A DNA stretch of 64,000 nucleotides from NCBI RefSeq assembly GCF_003346865.1, contig NZ_QDKL01000001.1, forward strand, positions 124,001 to 188,000, written 5' to 3'. Position 1 is the first letter of the stretch. Each line of letters opens with the position of its first letter. Shown piece after piece: positions 1 to 7,791 of the stretch. Position numbers and translations under genes: made by a program. Under the pieces are notes generated by a model. That model was not told the DNA's origin and searched no databases. It worked only from the letters and a program-made list of their open reading frames with translations. The stretch comes from Halobacteriovorax vibrionivorans. GTDB taxonomy: Bacteria > Bdellovibrionota > Bacteriovoracia > Bacteriovoracales > Bacteriovoracaceae.

Positions 1-485
1 CTCACAAGGAGTACGCTGCCCGCATTGGAACTTACGATCAAACTATTGGTCATAATAACGAGCGCTTTGAACTTAACTATTCTGATGATATCAGTGCCGA
101 CTACATTATCAAGGCAACAAAGAACGAGGTAGCTCCTGGCTCACTTATCATAGTGGACTACTTACAGCTTCTCGATGAAAAACGCATCAATCCACCACTG
201 CAAACTCAGGTAGAAAAACTCAAAACCTTCGCCAAAGAATCAGGCTGTATTATCATCTTCATCTCCCAAATCGTTCGCGATGTGGAAGACCGCATCGACA
301 AACACCCGACAGTAGATGACATCCGTCTTCCTAATCCGCTGGACTTAAATCTAATGAATAAGATTATTCTGCTCTACCGAGAAAAGCGCGATTCTAAAAT
401 TGTGGATGTGACTTTTGCTGGAAAGACTGATCATCGATTTCAAGTTGGTTGGGATGGATCCGAGGTTCGTTTTTTTGATCTGTAA
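1..485 (+). CDS. DnaB-like replicative helicase family protein, C-terminal part
   Basis: The reading frame is open from the window's first complete codon (position 3) to TAA at 483-485, so the gene starts upstream and only about 160 C-terminal residues are seen. The segment SLIIVDYLQLL is a RecA/DnaB-type Walker B strand. It is followed by a helix ending in KTFAKESG, a strand IIIFISQIVR (the DnaB 'LSQLSR' sensor region) and a late strand with LLYREK. Established DnaB proteins usually carry an 'ESG.IEQDAD' stretch after the sensor strand; here that place reads LPNPLDLNLMNK. It may therefore be a DnaB-like accessory ATPase rather than the replicative helicase itself. The internal GTG at 153 is not a real start because the conserved fold continues upstream. 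Confidence 0.75.
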   Translation, partial: HKEYAARIGTYDQTIGHNNERFELNYSDDISADYIIKATKNEVAPGSLIIVDYLQLLDEKRINPPLQTQVEKLKTFAKESGCIIIFISQIVRDVEDRIDKHPTVDDIRLPNPLDLNLMNKIILLYREKRDSKIVDVTFAGKTDHRFQVGWDGSEVRFFDL

Positions 486-521
486 TTGAAGTGAAGCCAG
501 GTGTTTTTAATTTGCGTTGTG

Positions 522-833
522 CTAAGAAAAGACACCTGGAACCTTCTTTTTTGACTTAGCACTATTAATTTTTCTCCTTGCTTTAATCCAATCCTCAGGA
601 CTATCGACAGTTCCATAACCAGTTTTAGTATTTTTAAAACTTTGCAAAGATTCATTTAGTAAGTCATAACCATCATAGACTTCAGTTATTGCTTTTAATA
701 ATTGCTTATGTGAAGAAAGATATTCTTTAGTCTTTTCTCTTACTTCTAAAGCAGACTGTGTATCACCGAATGAATATTGAGCATTGGTCACAATTAGAAA
801 ATTAAATAGCACAAGACGTAATAGTAGATTCAT
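522..833 (-). CDS. small secreted protein of unknown function
   Basis: This 103-residue protein is not one I recognise. Its N-terminus (MNLLLRLVLFNFLIVTNA) is a typical short signal peptide with likely cleavage after TNA, giving a mature exported protein of about 85 charged, helical residues. The start is well supported: on the minus strand AAGAGGG lies five bases before the ATG at 833. It stands alone, convergent with the DnaB-like gene. The overlapping frame at 440-655 has no signal or ribosome site and is a shadow. Confidence 0.6.
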   Translation of the reverse strand: MNLLLRLVLFNFLIVTNAQYSFGDTQSALEVREKTKEYLSSHKQLLKAITEVYDGYDLLNESLQSFKNTKTGYGTVDSPEDWIKARRKINSAKSKKKVPGVFS

Positions 834-840
834 ATTATCC

Positions 841-1033
841 CTCTTAAGATATAAATGATTAATAGATAGCTACACTTCGCCACTTCTTAACCTAAACTTA
901 ATATATTCACCGAAGACAACCTCTATAATTTCAAACACATACCAACACTGTAACAATGAAGTGAATAACAAAATGAACACCTTACAACGCGAACCTCCAC
1001 CCACTCTCAAGAGAAAAAAATTCAAAATAGTTT
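841..1033. other. gene-free AT-rich spacer
   Basis: This is the first half of the only gap over 300 bases in the window (834-1244). I see no ORF with a ribosome site here. It presumably carries the promoter of the small secreted gene on the minus strand, and possibly the mutM promoter on the plus strand, but I cannot point to a convincing -35/-10 pair. Confidence 0.4.
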
Positions 1034-1248
1034 AAAAAACGTTTTGTGCGAATTCGTAATTGCGAACTTCAATGAGGCCATGTAAAATGGCACGCAATTG
1101 CAGGCGGAGATGGTCTCCGCCCATGCATCGCAGACGTACAAAGACTTTGACTTGAAGTCTTTTCCCGTCGCGATTGCACAACGGTAAAGCGACCGTCAAA
1201 ATGCTCACGCATTTTGGACCTGAGCTTTACTCAGGACGTGTCGCATGC
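1034..1248 (+). promoter_or_regulatory. dense inverted-repeat cluster forming a candidate structured leader of mutM
   Basis: Many inverted repeats stand in a row. They are AAAACGTTTT (1036-1045), CGAATTCG (1049-1056), GCCAT/ATGGC (1077-1081 with 1087-1091), GCAATTGC (1094-1101), GGCGGAGA/TCTCCGCC (1103-1110 with 1114-1121), AAGACTT/AAGTCTT (1141-1147 with 1155-1161), ACGGT/ACCGT (1181-1185 with 1192-1196), CAAAATGC/GCATTTTG (1197-1204 with 1209-1216) and CCTGAG/CTCAGG (1219-1224 with 1230-1235). GGCACG at 1089-1094 can also pair with CGTGTC at 1237-1242 (one G-U), closing a multibranch fold just before the mutM ATG. That pairing excludes the 1077-1091 hairpin. The last hairpin holds part of the only Shine-Dalgarno (AGGA, 1233-1236). 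Whether this works as RNA or as DNA is unknown. Confidence 0.6.
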
Positions 1249-2072
1249 CAGAACTACCCGAAGTCGAAACCATCAAATCACAACTCTCTCACGTTCTCCC
1301 AATGGAGATCGAGGAAGTCGCATACTCTGATGTGAGTGATTCCATTGTTAAGGATAAGGACTTCAATCCTAAGGGCATGACTCTTGAGCGTGTGGAGCGC
1401 CAGGGAAAGGTTCTGCGTTTTTTCTTTGAGGATCAAGATGGGAATGAGTGGCGAGCGATTTCAGGGTTGGGGATGTCGGGCTCGTGGCGAATTGCAACGG
1501 AAGAGATTACTGAAAAGCATACTCATGTAAAACTCATTGGGACAAATGCAAAAGGGCCAATTCATCTAGGCTACATTGACCCTCGCCGCTTTGGTGTCTT
1601 TCACCTCTACTCTCCACCAAATGAGGCCACATGGCTTACACGCTTAGGCCCTGATGTATCAAAAGAAGAATTCACTCTTGATTATCTTTTGATGCTTAAA
1701 AAAGAGCGTCCCAATAAAGTGTTAAAACCATTTCTCTTAGAGCAAAACTTCTTTGCCGGTGTTGGTAATTATATGGCCAGCGAAATTTGCGCAAGAGCAG
1801 GAGTTCGTCCAACGCGAAGAATGAAGACCCTAACGAAGCTTGAGCTTGAAAAAGTTTATATGGCCGTAAAGATTGTTCTCGATGATTCCATTAGCACAGG
1901 TGGTACAACTTTTTCTGGTGGCTATCAAGATGCCTTTGGTGAAAAGGGTGAAGGTGTAAAAAACCTTGTTGTCTTTTATCAAAAGATCTGTGGCCTATGT
2001 AAAGAGACAGAAGTTAAGAAAATCACACTTGCTCAGCGAGGAACTTACTACTGTCCAAAGTGTCAGAAGTAA
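1245..2072 (+). CDS. mutM: formamidopyrimidine-DNA glycosylase
   Basis: A bifunctional base-excision repair enzyme that removes oxidised purines such as 8-oxoguanine and nicks the abasic site. The 275 residues match the family length. The protein begins MPELPEVETI, the invariant Fpg/Nei N-terminus in which Pro2 (after Met removal) is the catalytic Schiff-base nucleophile and Glu3 the proton donor. The middle carries the helix-two-turns-helix region around NYMASEICARAGV. The C-terminus holds the zinc finger: ICGLC then YYCPKC, with the RGT arginine before the second Cys pair. The ATG at 1245 is fixed by the conserved N-terminus; AGGA lies eight bases upstream but is partly inside a hairpin. 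The inverted-repeat cluster directly upstream is the odd feature here. Confidence 0.96.
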   Translation: MPELPEVETIKSQLSHVLPMEIEEVAYSDVSDSIVKDKDFNPKGMTLERVERQGKVLRFFFEDQDGNEWRAISGLGMSGSWRIATEEITEKHTHVKLIGTNAKGPIHLGYIDPRRFGVFHLYSPPNEATWLTRLGPDVSKEEFTLDYLLMLKKERPNKVLKPFLLEQNFFAGVGNYMASEICARAGVRPTRRMKTLTKLELEKVYMAVKIVLDDSISTGGTTFSGGYQDAFGEKGEGVKNLVVFYQKICGLCKETEVKKITLAQRGTYYCPKCQK

Positions 2073-2504
2073 TCAACCTTCTTGTTGCCTCTTTTTATCT
2101 AATTCCTCTTTTAATGGACAACGAAAAATCTGTTTAACAATATCACTGTAAGGCTTACTAAAGAAAGCTAAGTAGATTTCTAAAACGACCAAAACGATTG
2201 CAATAGGAAGTCCAGATGGATCCAGCACAATATGCACAAGCAATATATTGAGAATAATTGGTGCAAGAACAACAAGGGCCAATGGAACGAAGACTCCAAT
2301 CATAAGAAGAGCACCACAAGTTATTTCTGTTATTTTTAAAAGCGGAAAGAAATACTTGGCAGCAACAAGACCTCCCATAAAAGTTTGAAGATCCTTAGGC
2401 ATATTATCTGGCGGTGGAAGGAGATTAAAAAGTCCCGCTATTCCAAAAAATACAAATAAAAAACCAAGAATTAATCGCGCTATAGTTGGTAACTTCGTCT
2501 TCAT
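2073..2504 (-). CDS. DoxX-family integral membrane protein
   Basis: A 143-residue hydrophobic protein with four predicted membrane helices (about residues 9-29, 47-70, 74-95 and 97-115) and a basic C-terminal tail ending in ELDKKRQQEG. The N-terminal helix with the FGIAGL turn and the GALLMIGVF segment fit the DoxX/DoxD family, whose members are small membrane proteins linked to redox or terminal-oxidase functions; the precise role is unknown. The start at 2504 has AAGGAG eight bases upstream. It converges with mutM, the two genes abutting with no gap, and no terminator hairpin is visible between them. Confidence 0.8.
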   Translation of the reverse strand: MKTKLPTIARLILGFLFVFFGIAGLFNLLPPPDNMPKDLQTFMGGLVAAKYFFPLLKITEITCGALLMIGVFVPLALVVLAPIILNILLVHIVLDPSGLPIAIVLVVLEIYLAFFSKPYSDIVKQIFRCPLKEELDKKRQQEG

Positions 2505-2606
2505 CGGAATCTCCTTATTATAGTTATTAAGGAATTATTTCGGCGAAGGAAGAAAAGTTGTACTTAATTTACTTAAAGATTTACGACTAATGTACTTACT
2601 CTTTTA

Positions 2607-3227
2607 TTAGATAAGTAAGTCTTCAGGTATCTCATAACCATTTAATTGGTTTACAAGATAGAAGCGTCTAGATTTTGTAATAATACGAAAGAAGTCATTT
2701 CCAATTTCAGGATCACGTAGCTTTTTACGTAAACGACTTAAATTCACATCAATTGTATTTTCACTAGAAGAACCAAAGAGACTTTTTGATATTATTTCTC
2801 TTTCTCCATTACCGGCACGATTAATGGCCCTAAAGAGATCCATGTCAGTGCGTCCGATGATAGAGAATAATTTATAGATTTCTAAAGTAACGAGACGATT
2901 AAAAAGAACTTCTATAAAGTCTGTGTCATTTAAACTTTTAAAAGTAAAGAGCTCTCCACCCATATGAATAATACGCTTGTTTCGATCCCCAAAGAAGTCC
3001 CCTACTAAGTAGACAAAGTTTGCATCAATATATTGAATGTCATCAATTAATTTATCTTTAAACTCTATCGACTCATCATCTAGATCGAGAATAAGTAACT
3101 CACCAACGCCATTATACTTAGGAAATTTTTTAATATACTCAATTTTAAGGCCGCTCTTTTCTTCAATCTTATCCTCTAGATATAGTTTGTTTTCATTTGC
3201 AGTGTAGGCCATTAATCTCATTGTCAT
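2607..3227 (-). CDS. OmpR-like winged-helix regulator with degenerate receiver (second of a tandem pair)
   Basis: 206 residues in two domains. Residues 1-115 look like a receiver-fold remnant: a strand GELLILDLDD, a second strand ANFVYLVGD and an FKSL segment that sits where canonical receivers have the KPF lysine. The first-strand acidic pair is missing. Residues about 125-206 form an OmpR/PhoB-type winged helix, with recognition helix NTIDVNLSRLRKKL and wing FFRIITKSRRFYLV. It is a close paralogue of the gene just upstream, six bases away, so the two are almost certainly co-transcribed. The ribosome site is weak (TTTGAG), which suggests translational coupling. DNA target and signal are unknown; the degenerate receiver suggests control independent of phosphorylation. 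Confidence 0.75.
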   Translation of the reverse strand: MTMRLMAYTANENKLYLEDKIEEKSGLKIEYIKKFPKYNGVGELLILDLDDESIEFKDKLIDDIQYIDANFVYLVGDFFGDRNKRIIHMGGELFTFKSLNDTDFIEVLFNRLVTLEIYKLFSIIGRTDMDLFRAINRAGNGEREIISKSLFGSSSENTIDVNLSRLRKKLRDPEIGNDFFRIITKSRRFYLVNQLNGYEIPEDLLI

Positions 3228-3233
3228 CTCAAA

Positions 3234-3857
3234 TTATTTTTTAGTTTCATTCTTTAATAAGTGTCCTGGAATCTCATAATTAGTCAGACAACTCACAATG
3301 TAAAGTCGTCCATTTTTAGTAATGATTCTAAAGAAGTCATTTCCAACATTTGGGTCCCTTAATTTTTTTCTTAAACGACTTAAGTTGACATCAATAGTAC
3401 TCTCACTTGTGGAGCCAAAAATTAATTCACTTAACTTTGACTTTTCTCCATTACCCGCTCGGTGAATAAATCTAAATAATTCAACATCAGTTGGACTCAC
3501 CAAGTGTAGTAATTTAAACATTTCCTTTTGATGAATTCGTCTTATGATTTCTGAAATAAAATCTTCTTCACTTAAGCTTTTCATAATAGGGCAATTGCCC
3601 CCTAGCGAAATAAATCGGCCGATATTATCCCCCTGCAGCGTGTCAGTTAAGAATAAGAACTTAACTTTTGTGTATTGAACCTCATGCAGAAGCTCATCTG
3701 TAACTTCATCGAGCTCAACAAATAGGATTTCACCAGGCCCCAGATCATAAGGAAGCTGATCTAAATACACAAAATTGGCACTACAAATGGATTCTATTGC
3801 CGATTCTCTAAAGATTTTCTTTTGGTTTGGCGTGTAAGCCATTAATTTTATTAACAT
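3234..3857 (-). CDS. OmpR-like winged-helix regulator with degenerate receiver (first of a tandem pair)
   Basis: 207 residues, same plan as the downstream copy. The first eight residues align without gaps (MLIKLMAY here, MTMRLMAY there), which supports both start codons. The receiver-like part has GEILFVELDE where an aspartate would normally accept phosphate, so the acceptor appears replaced by Glu. The winged helix (STIDVNLSRLRKKL, then NDFFRIITKNGRLYIV) is nearly identical to the paralogue, whereas the N-terminal domains have diverged. AAGG lies eight bases before the ATG. It is divergent from the XRE gene across 106 bases holding two inverted repeats, so mutual or self-regulation is plausible but inferred. 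Confidence 0.75.
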   Translation of the reverse strand: MLIKLMAYTPNQKKIFRESAIESICSANFVYLDQLPYDLGPGEILFVELDEVTDELLHEVQYTKVKFLFLTDTLQGDNIGRFISLGGNCPIMKSLSEEDFISEIIRRIHQKEMFKLLHLVSPTDVELFRFIHRAGNGEKSKLSELIFGSTSESTIDVNLSRLRKKLRDPNVGNDFFRIITKNGRLYIVSCLTNYEIPGHLLKNETKK

Positions 3858-3864
3858 GATAAAC

Positions 3865-3938
3865 CTTACGTATTTGTAAGTAAATAATATTGCCTAAACA
3901 TAATATCATTATTGAGTACCAAATAACAATTCTTGGTA
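3865..3938. promoter_or_regulatory. two inverted repeats between divergent regulators, operator candidates
   Basis: CTTAC/GTAAG (3865-3869 with 3876-3880, six-base spacer) lies close to the OmpR-like start. TACCAA/TTGGTA (3917-3922 with 3933-3938, ten-base spacer, about one helical turn centre to centre) lies close to the XRE start. Both are perfect and sit in the only intergenic space between two divergently transcribed DNA-binding regulators. That placement suggests operators; which protein binds which site cannot be told from sequence. Confidence 0.45.
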
Positions 3939-3963
3939 ATCGATAAAACTGGAGGTTAATACA

Positions 3964-4329
3964 ATGAAAGAGAAAAGAGTTTTTGAGAACATTGCAAAAT
4001 TGATTAAACAAAGAAGACGCAGCTTGTCACCTAAGGTATCTCAACAAGGTTTATCTTATCGACTAGGTTACAAGAACGGTCAATTTATCAGCAATATTGA
4101 AAGAGGACTTTGTTCTGTTCCATTAAGATCACTAAATTCTATTTGTGATGTCTTAAAAGTATCAAAAGAAGAACTAAGGGAAACTCTGCTAAAAGATTAT
4201 GCAGAGACGATTGATAATTACTTCGCAGAAGCTGAGGGCGAGCAGGAAGAAAGTTCTCAGAGAGTTTCTAGCGACAATGGCAAGGAAATTAAAAGAAATT
4301 TCGAATTTGCTAGTAATTACGTAGTCTAG
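3964..4329 (+). CDS. XRE-family helix-turn-helix regulator
   Basis: A 121-residue protein. Residues 7-75 form a Cro/CI-type domain: FENIAKLIKQRRR as helix 1, QQGLSYRLGY as the helix before the turn, NGQFISNIERG as the recognition helix, then VPLRSLNSICDVLKVSKEEL, the standard XRE ending. The last 45 residues are acidic and serine-rich (EAEGEQEESSQRVSS) and look disordered. GGAGG lies nine bases before the ATG. It is divergent from the tandem OmpR-like pair. A 10-bp hairpin overlaps its stop codon. Target genes are unknown. Confidence 0.82.
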   Translation: MKEKRVFENIAKLIKQRRRSLSPKVSQQGLSYRLGYKNGQFISNIERGLCSVPLRSLNSICDVLKVSKEELRETLLKDYAETIDNYFAEAEGEQEESSQRVSSDNGKEIKRNFEFASNYVV

Positions 4330-4346
4330 GGTCTAGCTAGACTACG
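4320..4346. terminator. stop-codon-overlapping hairpin after the XRE gene
   Basis: CGTAGTCTAG at 4320-4329 and CTAGACTACG at 4337-4346 are a perfect 10-bp inverted repeat around a seven-base loop. The first arm contains the XRE stop codon TAG (4327-4329). No run of T follows, so it is not a classic intrinsic terminator; it may protect the 3' end of the message or stop transcription with help. Confidence 0.45.
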
Positions 4347-4474
4347 CATTTCACCCTCGTCAATCTCTCAAGCACAACGATTCTATACTAATGAGATTGG
4401 CGGGGAACTTTTCAAGTATATAAGTTTCAGGCATAATTCGTCCAGTACAGATTTTATGACTAGGAACATATATA

Positions 4475-6241
4475 ATGAATTCACAATCCTCACCTTTACG
4501 TAAATTAATTAATCATTTTAACAATAAAAAAGGCCAAATTTATACGGCCTCAACTTTTTCTATTCTCAATAAAATTTTCGATATTGCTCCACCACTATTA
4601 ATAGGTCTTGCTGTCGATACCGTTGTTAAACAAGAGGAATCTTTTTTAGCAGAGATGGGAATTAGTGATAAGATCCATCAGATCTATATCTTGGCCATTT
4701 TAACTTTTATTATTTGGGCACTAGAATCACTCTTTGAATACCTCTTAAAAGTATGGTGGCGAGGTCTGGCGCAAGAAGTTCAACACGACCTTCGAATGGA
4801 AGCCTATGATCACCTTCAAAATCTTCATATTTCTTTTTATCAAGAACAGAATTCAGGGAATTTAACGACTGTTTTAAATGATGACATTAATCAGCTAGAG
4901 AGATTTCTTGATATTGGTGCAAATGATATTATTCAAACACTAACAACAGTTGTCTCTATTGGTGCAATCTTCTTTTACTTATCACCACAAATTGCCCTAC
5001 TCTCTCTTACGCCGGTACCTTTCATTTTATGGGGAAGCTTCTACTTCCAAAGAAAAGTTCAGCCACGTTATCAAAATGTAAGAAGTGAAGCGGGCCTTCT
5101 AGCAAGTATGTTAGTAAATAATATTGCAGGTATGATGACTATTAAGTCATATGTGGCCCAAAAGTTTGAATACAATCGTCTCGAAAAACAATCAAATCGC
5201 TACGCTAGAGCAAATAAAGAGGCCATTAGAGTATCCTCTTCATTTAGCCCTATAATTCGTATGGCCGTTTTATGTGGTTTTCTTTTCACTTTAACAATAG
5301 GTGCATCTCAAGTCTTTGATGGATCATTAGAAGTGGGCTCATATTCAGTGTTAATCTTTTTAGTCCAAAGGCTTCTGTGGCCTCTAACTCGCCTGGGTGA
5401 AACTTTTGATCTCTACCAACGTTCAATGGCATCCACTTCTCGTGTCATGGACCTACTTGAAACAGAGATTAAAGTCATTGATGGAAAAGAAGAATTGGAA
5501 AGCTTTGATGGTGAAGTAAGTTTTGAAAATATCAATTTCAAATATGATGAAGAAGACAACACTGGACTTAAAGATATCACTCTTAAAATTCAAGCAGGAC
5601 AAACTGTTGCTCTTGTTGGTCCAACAGGCTCGGGAAAAAGTACAATGCTAAAACTTCTTCAGCGCTTCTATGATCCTCAATCAGGCCATGTTAACTTTGA
5701 TGGTAGAAACCTAAAAGAACTAAAGCAAAACTCTCTTCGCTCTCATATTGGTTTTGTTTCACAAGACACTTACCTCTTTCACGGAACTGTTCTAGACAAT
5801 ATTATTTACGGTTCAAATGAAGCAACGGAAGTCGACGCCATGAAGGCTGCAAAATTAGCGGAGGCCCATGACTTTATCGAACTCCTTCCGCAAGGCTATC
5901 AAACAATAGTAGGAGAAAGAGGACAAAAGCTCTCAGGAGGCCAGAGGCAGCGTATTGCAATTGCGAGGGCCATCCTAAAGGATCCAAAGCTCTTTATCTT
6001 TGATGAGGCCACAAGCGCTATTGATAACGAGACAGAGGCCGCCATTCAAAGATCACTTAAGACCATCACTCAAGGTCGCACAACAGTTATGGTTGCCCAT
6101 CGTCTTTCGACAATTATTCATGCAGATCAGATCTGTGTATTAAATGAAGGAAGAATTGAACAACGCGGAACTCATGAGGAGCTCATTAAACAAGATGGAC
6201 TCTATCGTGCGCTATGGAATGTTCAAACTGGAAATGTTTAA
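4475..6241 (+). CDS. ABC exporter with fused membrane and ATPase domains, MsbA-like
   Basis: 588 residues in the standard half-transporter order, which works as a homodimer or heterodimer in the inner membrane. Residues about 20-320 hold six membrane helices. The nucleotide-binding domain starts near residue 350: Walker A GPTGSGKST, Q-loop FVSQD, signature LSGGQRQR, Walker B LFIFDEATSA and switch histidine MVAHRLST. This family exports lipids, lipid A cores, peptides or drugs; the substrate cannot be read from sequence. TAGGAAC is seven bases before the ATG. It is monocistronic, converging with the barrel gene, and only three bases separate the stop codons. Confidence 0.93.
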   Translation: MNSQSSPLRKLINHFNNKKGQIYTASTFSILNKIFDIAPPLLIGLAVDTVVKQEESFLAEMGISDKIHQIYILAILTFIIWALESLFEYLLKVWWRGLAQEVQHDLRMEAYDHLQNLHISFYQEQNSGNLTTVLNDDINQLERFLDIGANDIIQTLTTVVSIGAIFFYLSPQIALLSLTPVPFILWGSFYFQRKVQPRYQNVRSEAGLLASMLVNNIAGMMTIKSYVAQKFEYNRLEKQSNRYARANKEAIRVSSSFSPIIRMAVLCGFLFTLTIGASQVFDGSLEVGSYSVLIFLVQRLLWPLTRLGETFDLYQRSMASTSRVMDLLETEIKVIDGKEELESFDGEVSFENINFKYDEEDNTGLKDITLKIQAGQTVALVGPTGSGKSTMLKLLQRFYDPQSGHVNFDGRNLKELKQNSLRSHIGFVSQDTYLFHGTVLDNIIYGSNEATEVDAMKAAKLAEAHDFIELLPQGYQTIVGERGQKLSGGQRQRIAIARAILKDPKLFIFDEATSAIDNETEAAIQRSLKTITQGRTTVMVAHRLSTIIHADQICVLNEGRIEQRGTHEELIKQDGLYRALWNVQTGNV

Positions 6242-6244
6242 GAA

Positions 6245-7597
6245 TTAAAAAGCAAAACGAAGTGATGAATAGATGGTGTCGTTAGCTCGATAAGCTGACC
6301 AATAAGAGTTCTTCTTTGGCGACTTAATAAGCTCGGCACCTAGATTCACACTTGCACTTCCTGCCCAGAAGGCATAAGTTGCTTCGGCCTTTAAAATGAT
6401 ATCTTCTCTTTCAAAGTCATATTTAAGATCACCCATTACATTAATGAAGTCAGTAAAGTAGTAACGTCCTCTCATCCCAAGAGCACTTGCCCACTTTGCT
6501 GTATCAGAGAAGAAGTCATCTGAACCGCGCTGATTATTAGTCAGAAGATTAATATAGTTTAAAGAAAACATATAATAACCTTGATTCACATTAAATGAGA
6601 TTGAGGCATAACTTTCTTTTTCATAGTTTGGCTCAATAACAAAATAGTCAGACTCAAATGTCTTATCTTCTTCACGACTAAAGTCTACAACTTTAAAGTC
6701 ATTTCCAAATGTTGCCGTAGGATCATTCATATCAATTGAAGCAACCATCTGAACATCGCCTAGTTGTTGCTTATATTGAATTCCATAAAATAAATGGTGG
6801 TTTACAAGTGGAGATGCATCAACAGCAACACGATCATTATCTTGATCAAAGCGTGCCTCAGCATTCATCTGAAGACTATTTTGTGGCTTATAGATAAAGA
6901 AGGCCGAGATCTCAGCGTTTCTTTCCTCATTTGAACCAGATAACCTAAATCCAAGAGACTTATTTTTAACAACATCATTATAGATATTAGGCATATTAAT
7001 ATTGTAATAAATAGGAAGAAGATTTCCTTCTAGAACTGTATACTTTGGAGGAAGTCTTACCCACTCACTTCGACTCGTAATATTTCCATCTTCAACTTCA
7101 AGACTAGGATTTAATCCAGGAACAAAGAAGTAAGAGAAAAATACCGAGAAGTTAATATTCTTATTAAACTTGTGGTCGTATTGTATCCCAACTAGTCCTT
7201 CTTTCTTTTCTGATAAGAGATAGAAGCCTTGATTTGGATTTAAGGTATTTAATAACCAATAGTCTTCGTTTTCATTCCATCTTAATAATTGGCGGCCTAC
7301 ACTGATACGATTCTCATCATCTTTAAACTCAACATAAGCTTCAGGAGCAGAGAAATTAAAAGCTGCCTCTTTACTTACATAGGCCCTAGCTGCAAATTCA
7401 CCATATACTTTTGCATTCCACATCTTTGATTCATAATTCCCTTCAATTTGGGCCCAATCGTCATATTCAGACTTCTTGGCAGGATCATTTAAGCGTTGGA
7501 ACTTCTCATACGTGATGCTTCCGTCTAGCTGCGCTAGCGTAGACAGGCTTGAAATTGACAAGCAAAGTAATGTAAATCTTTTGATGAAATTATTCAT
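6245..7597 (-). CDS. outer-membrane beta-barrel protein, porin-like
   Basis: 450 residues beginning with a signal peptide (cleavage likely after STLAQ) and ending in LRFAF, the terminal phenylalanine typical of barrels inserted by the BAM complex. The body has alternating aromatic strands separated by charged loops throughout (for example VYGEFAARAYV, NFSVFFSYFFV, MFSLNYINLL). I cannot name a specific substrate or family. It is divergent from the giant lipoprotein gene at 7792, and the shared 194-base gap must hold both promoters. No clear Shine-Dalgarno precedes the ATG. Confidence 0.78.
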   Translation of the reverse strand: MNNFIKRFTLLCLSISSLSTLAQLDGSITYEKFQRLNDPAKKSEYDDWAQIEGNYESKMWNAKVYGEFAARAYVSKEAAFNFSAPEAYVEFKDDENRISVGRQLLRWNENEDYWLLNTLNPNQGFYLLSEKKEGLVGIQYDHKFNKNINFSVFFSYFFVPGLNPSLEVEDGNITSRSEWVRLPPKYTVLEGNLLPIYYNINMPNIYNDVVKNKSLGFRLSGSNEERNAEISAFFIYKPQNSLQMNAEARFDQDNDRVAVDASPLVNHHLFYGIQYKQQLGDVQMVASIDMNDPTATFGNDFKVVDFSREEDKTFESDYFVIEPNYEKESYASISFNVNQGYYMFSLNYINLLTNNQRGSDDFFSDTAKWASALGMRGRYYFTDFINVMGDLKYDFEREDIILKAEATYAFWAGSASVNLGAELIKSPKKNSYWSAYRANDTIYSSLRFAF

Positions 7598-7756
7598 TAA
7601 AGATTATTAAATCAGAAAAGGTTCACAAATAGAAGAACTTAAAGCCAACCTAGTAGCCATTACCCTAGGTGTTAACAGTTTGGACACTTATCCGTCAGAT
7701 TATGTGTACAAACTTAACGCACATTGCAAAAACATTACAAATTATACGGTTATTCC

Positions 7757-7791
7757 TTTTCATTTAACTAGAAATTTTCTAGAATTTTATC
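7757..7791 (+). promoter_or_regulatory. promoter giving a leaderless start for the giant lipoprotein
   Basis: TTTTCA at 7757-7762, a 17-base spacer, TAGAAT at 7780-7785, then six bases (TTTATC) and the GTG at 7792. Transcription from this -10 would begin at or next to the start codon. No Shine-Dalgarno is present. Confidence 0.5.

Noticed and set aside
440..655. Minus-strand frame of 71 codons
   Set aside because: Overlaps both the DnaB-like gene end and the better-supported secreted-protein gene; no ribosome site or signal.
1077..1244. The hairpin cluster before mutM as a tRNA, CRISPR or integron attC element
   Set aside because: No cloverleaf with CCA-ready acceptor, no repeated unit of constant sequence with spacers, and no attC core (GTTRRRY) with paired R sites. 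The stems differ from each other.
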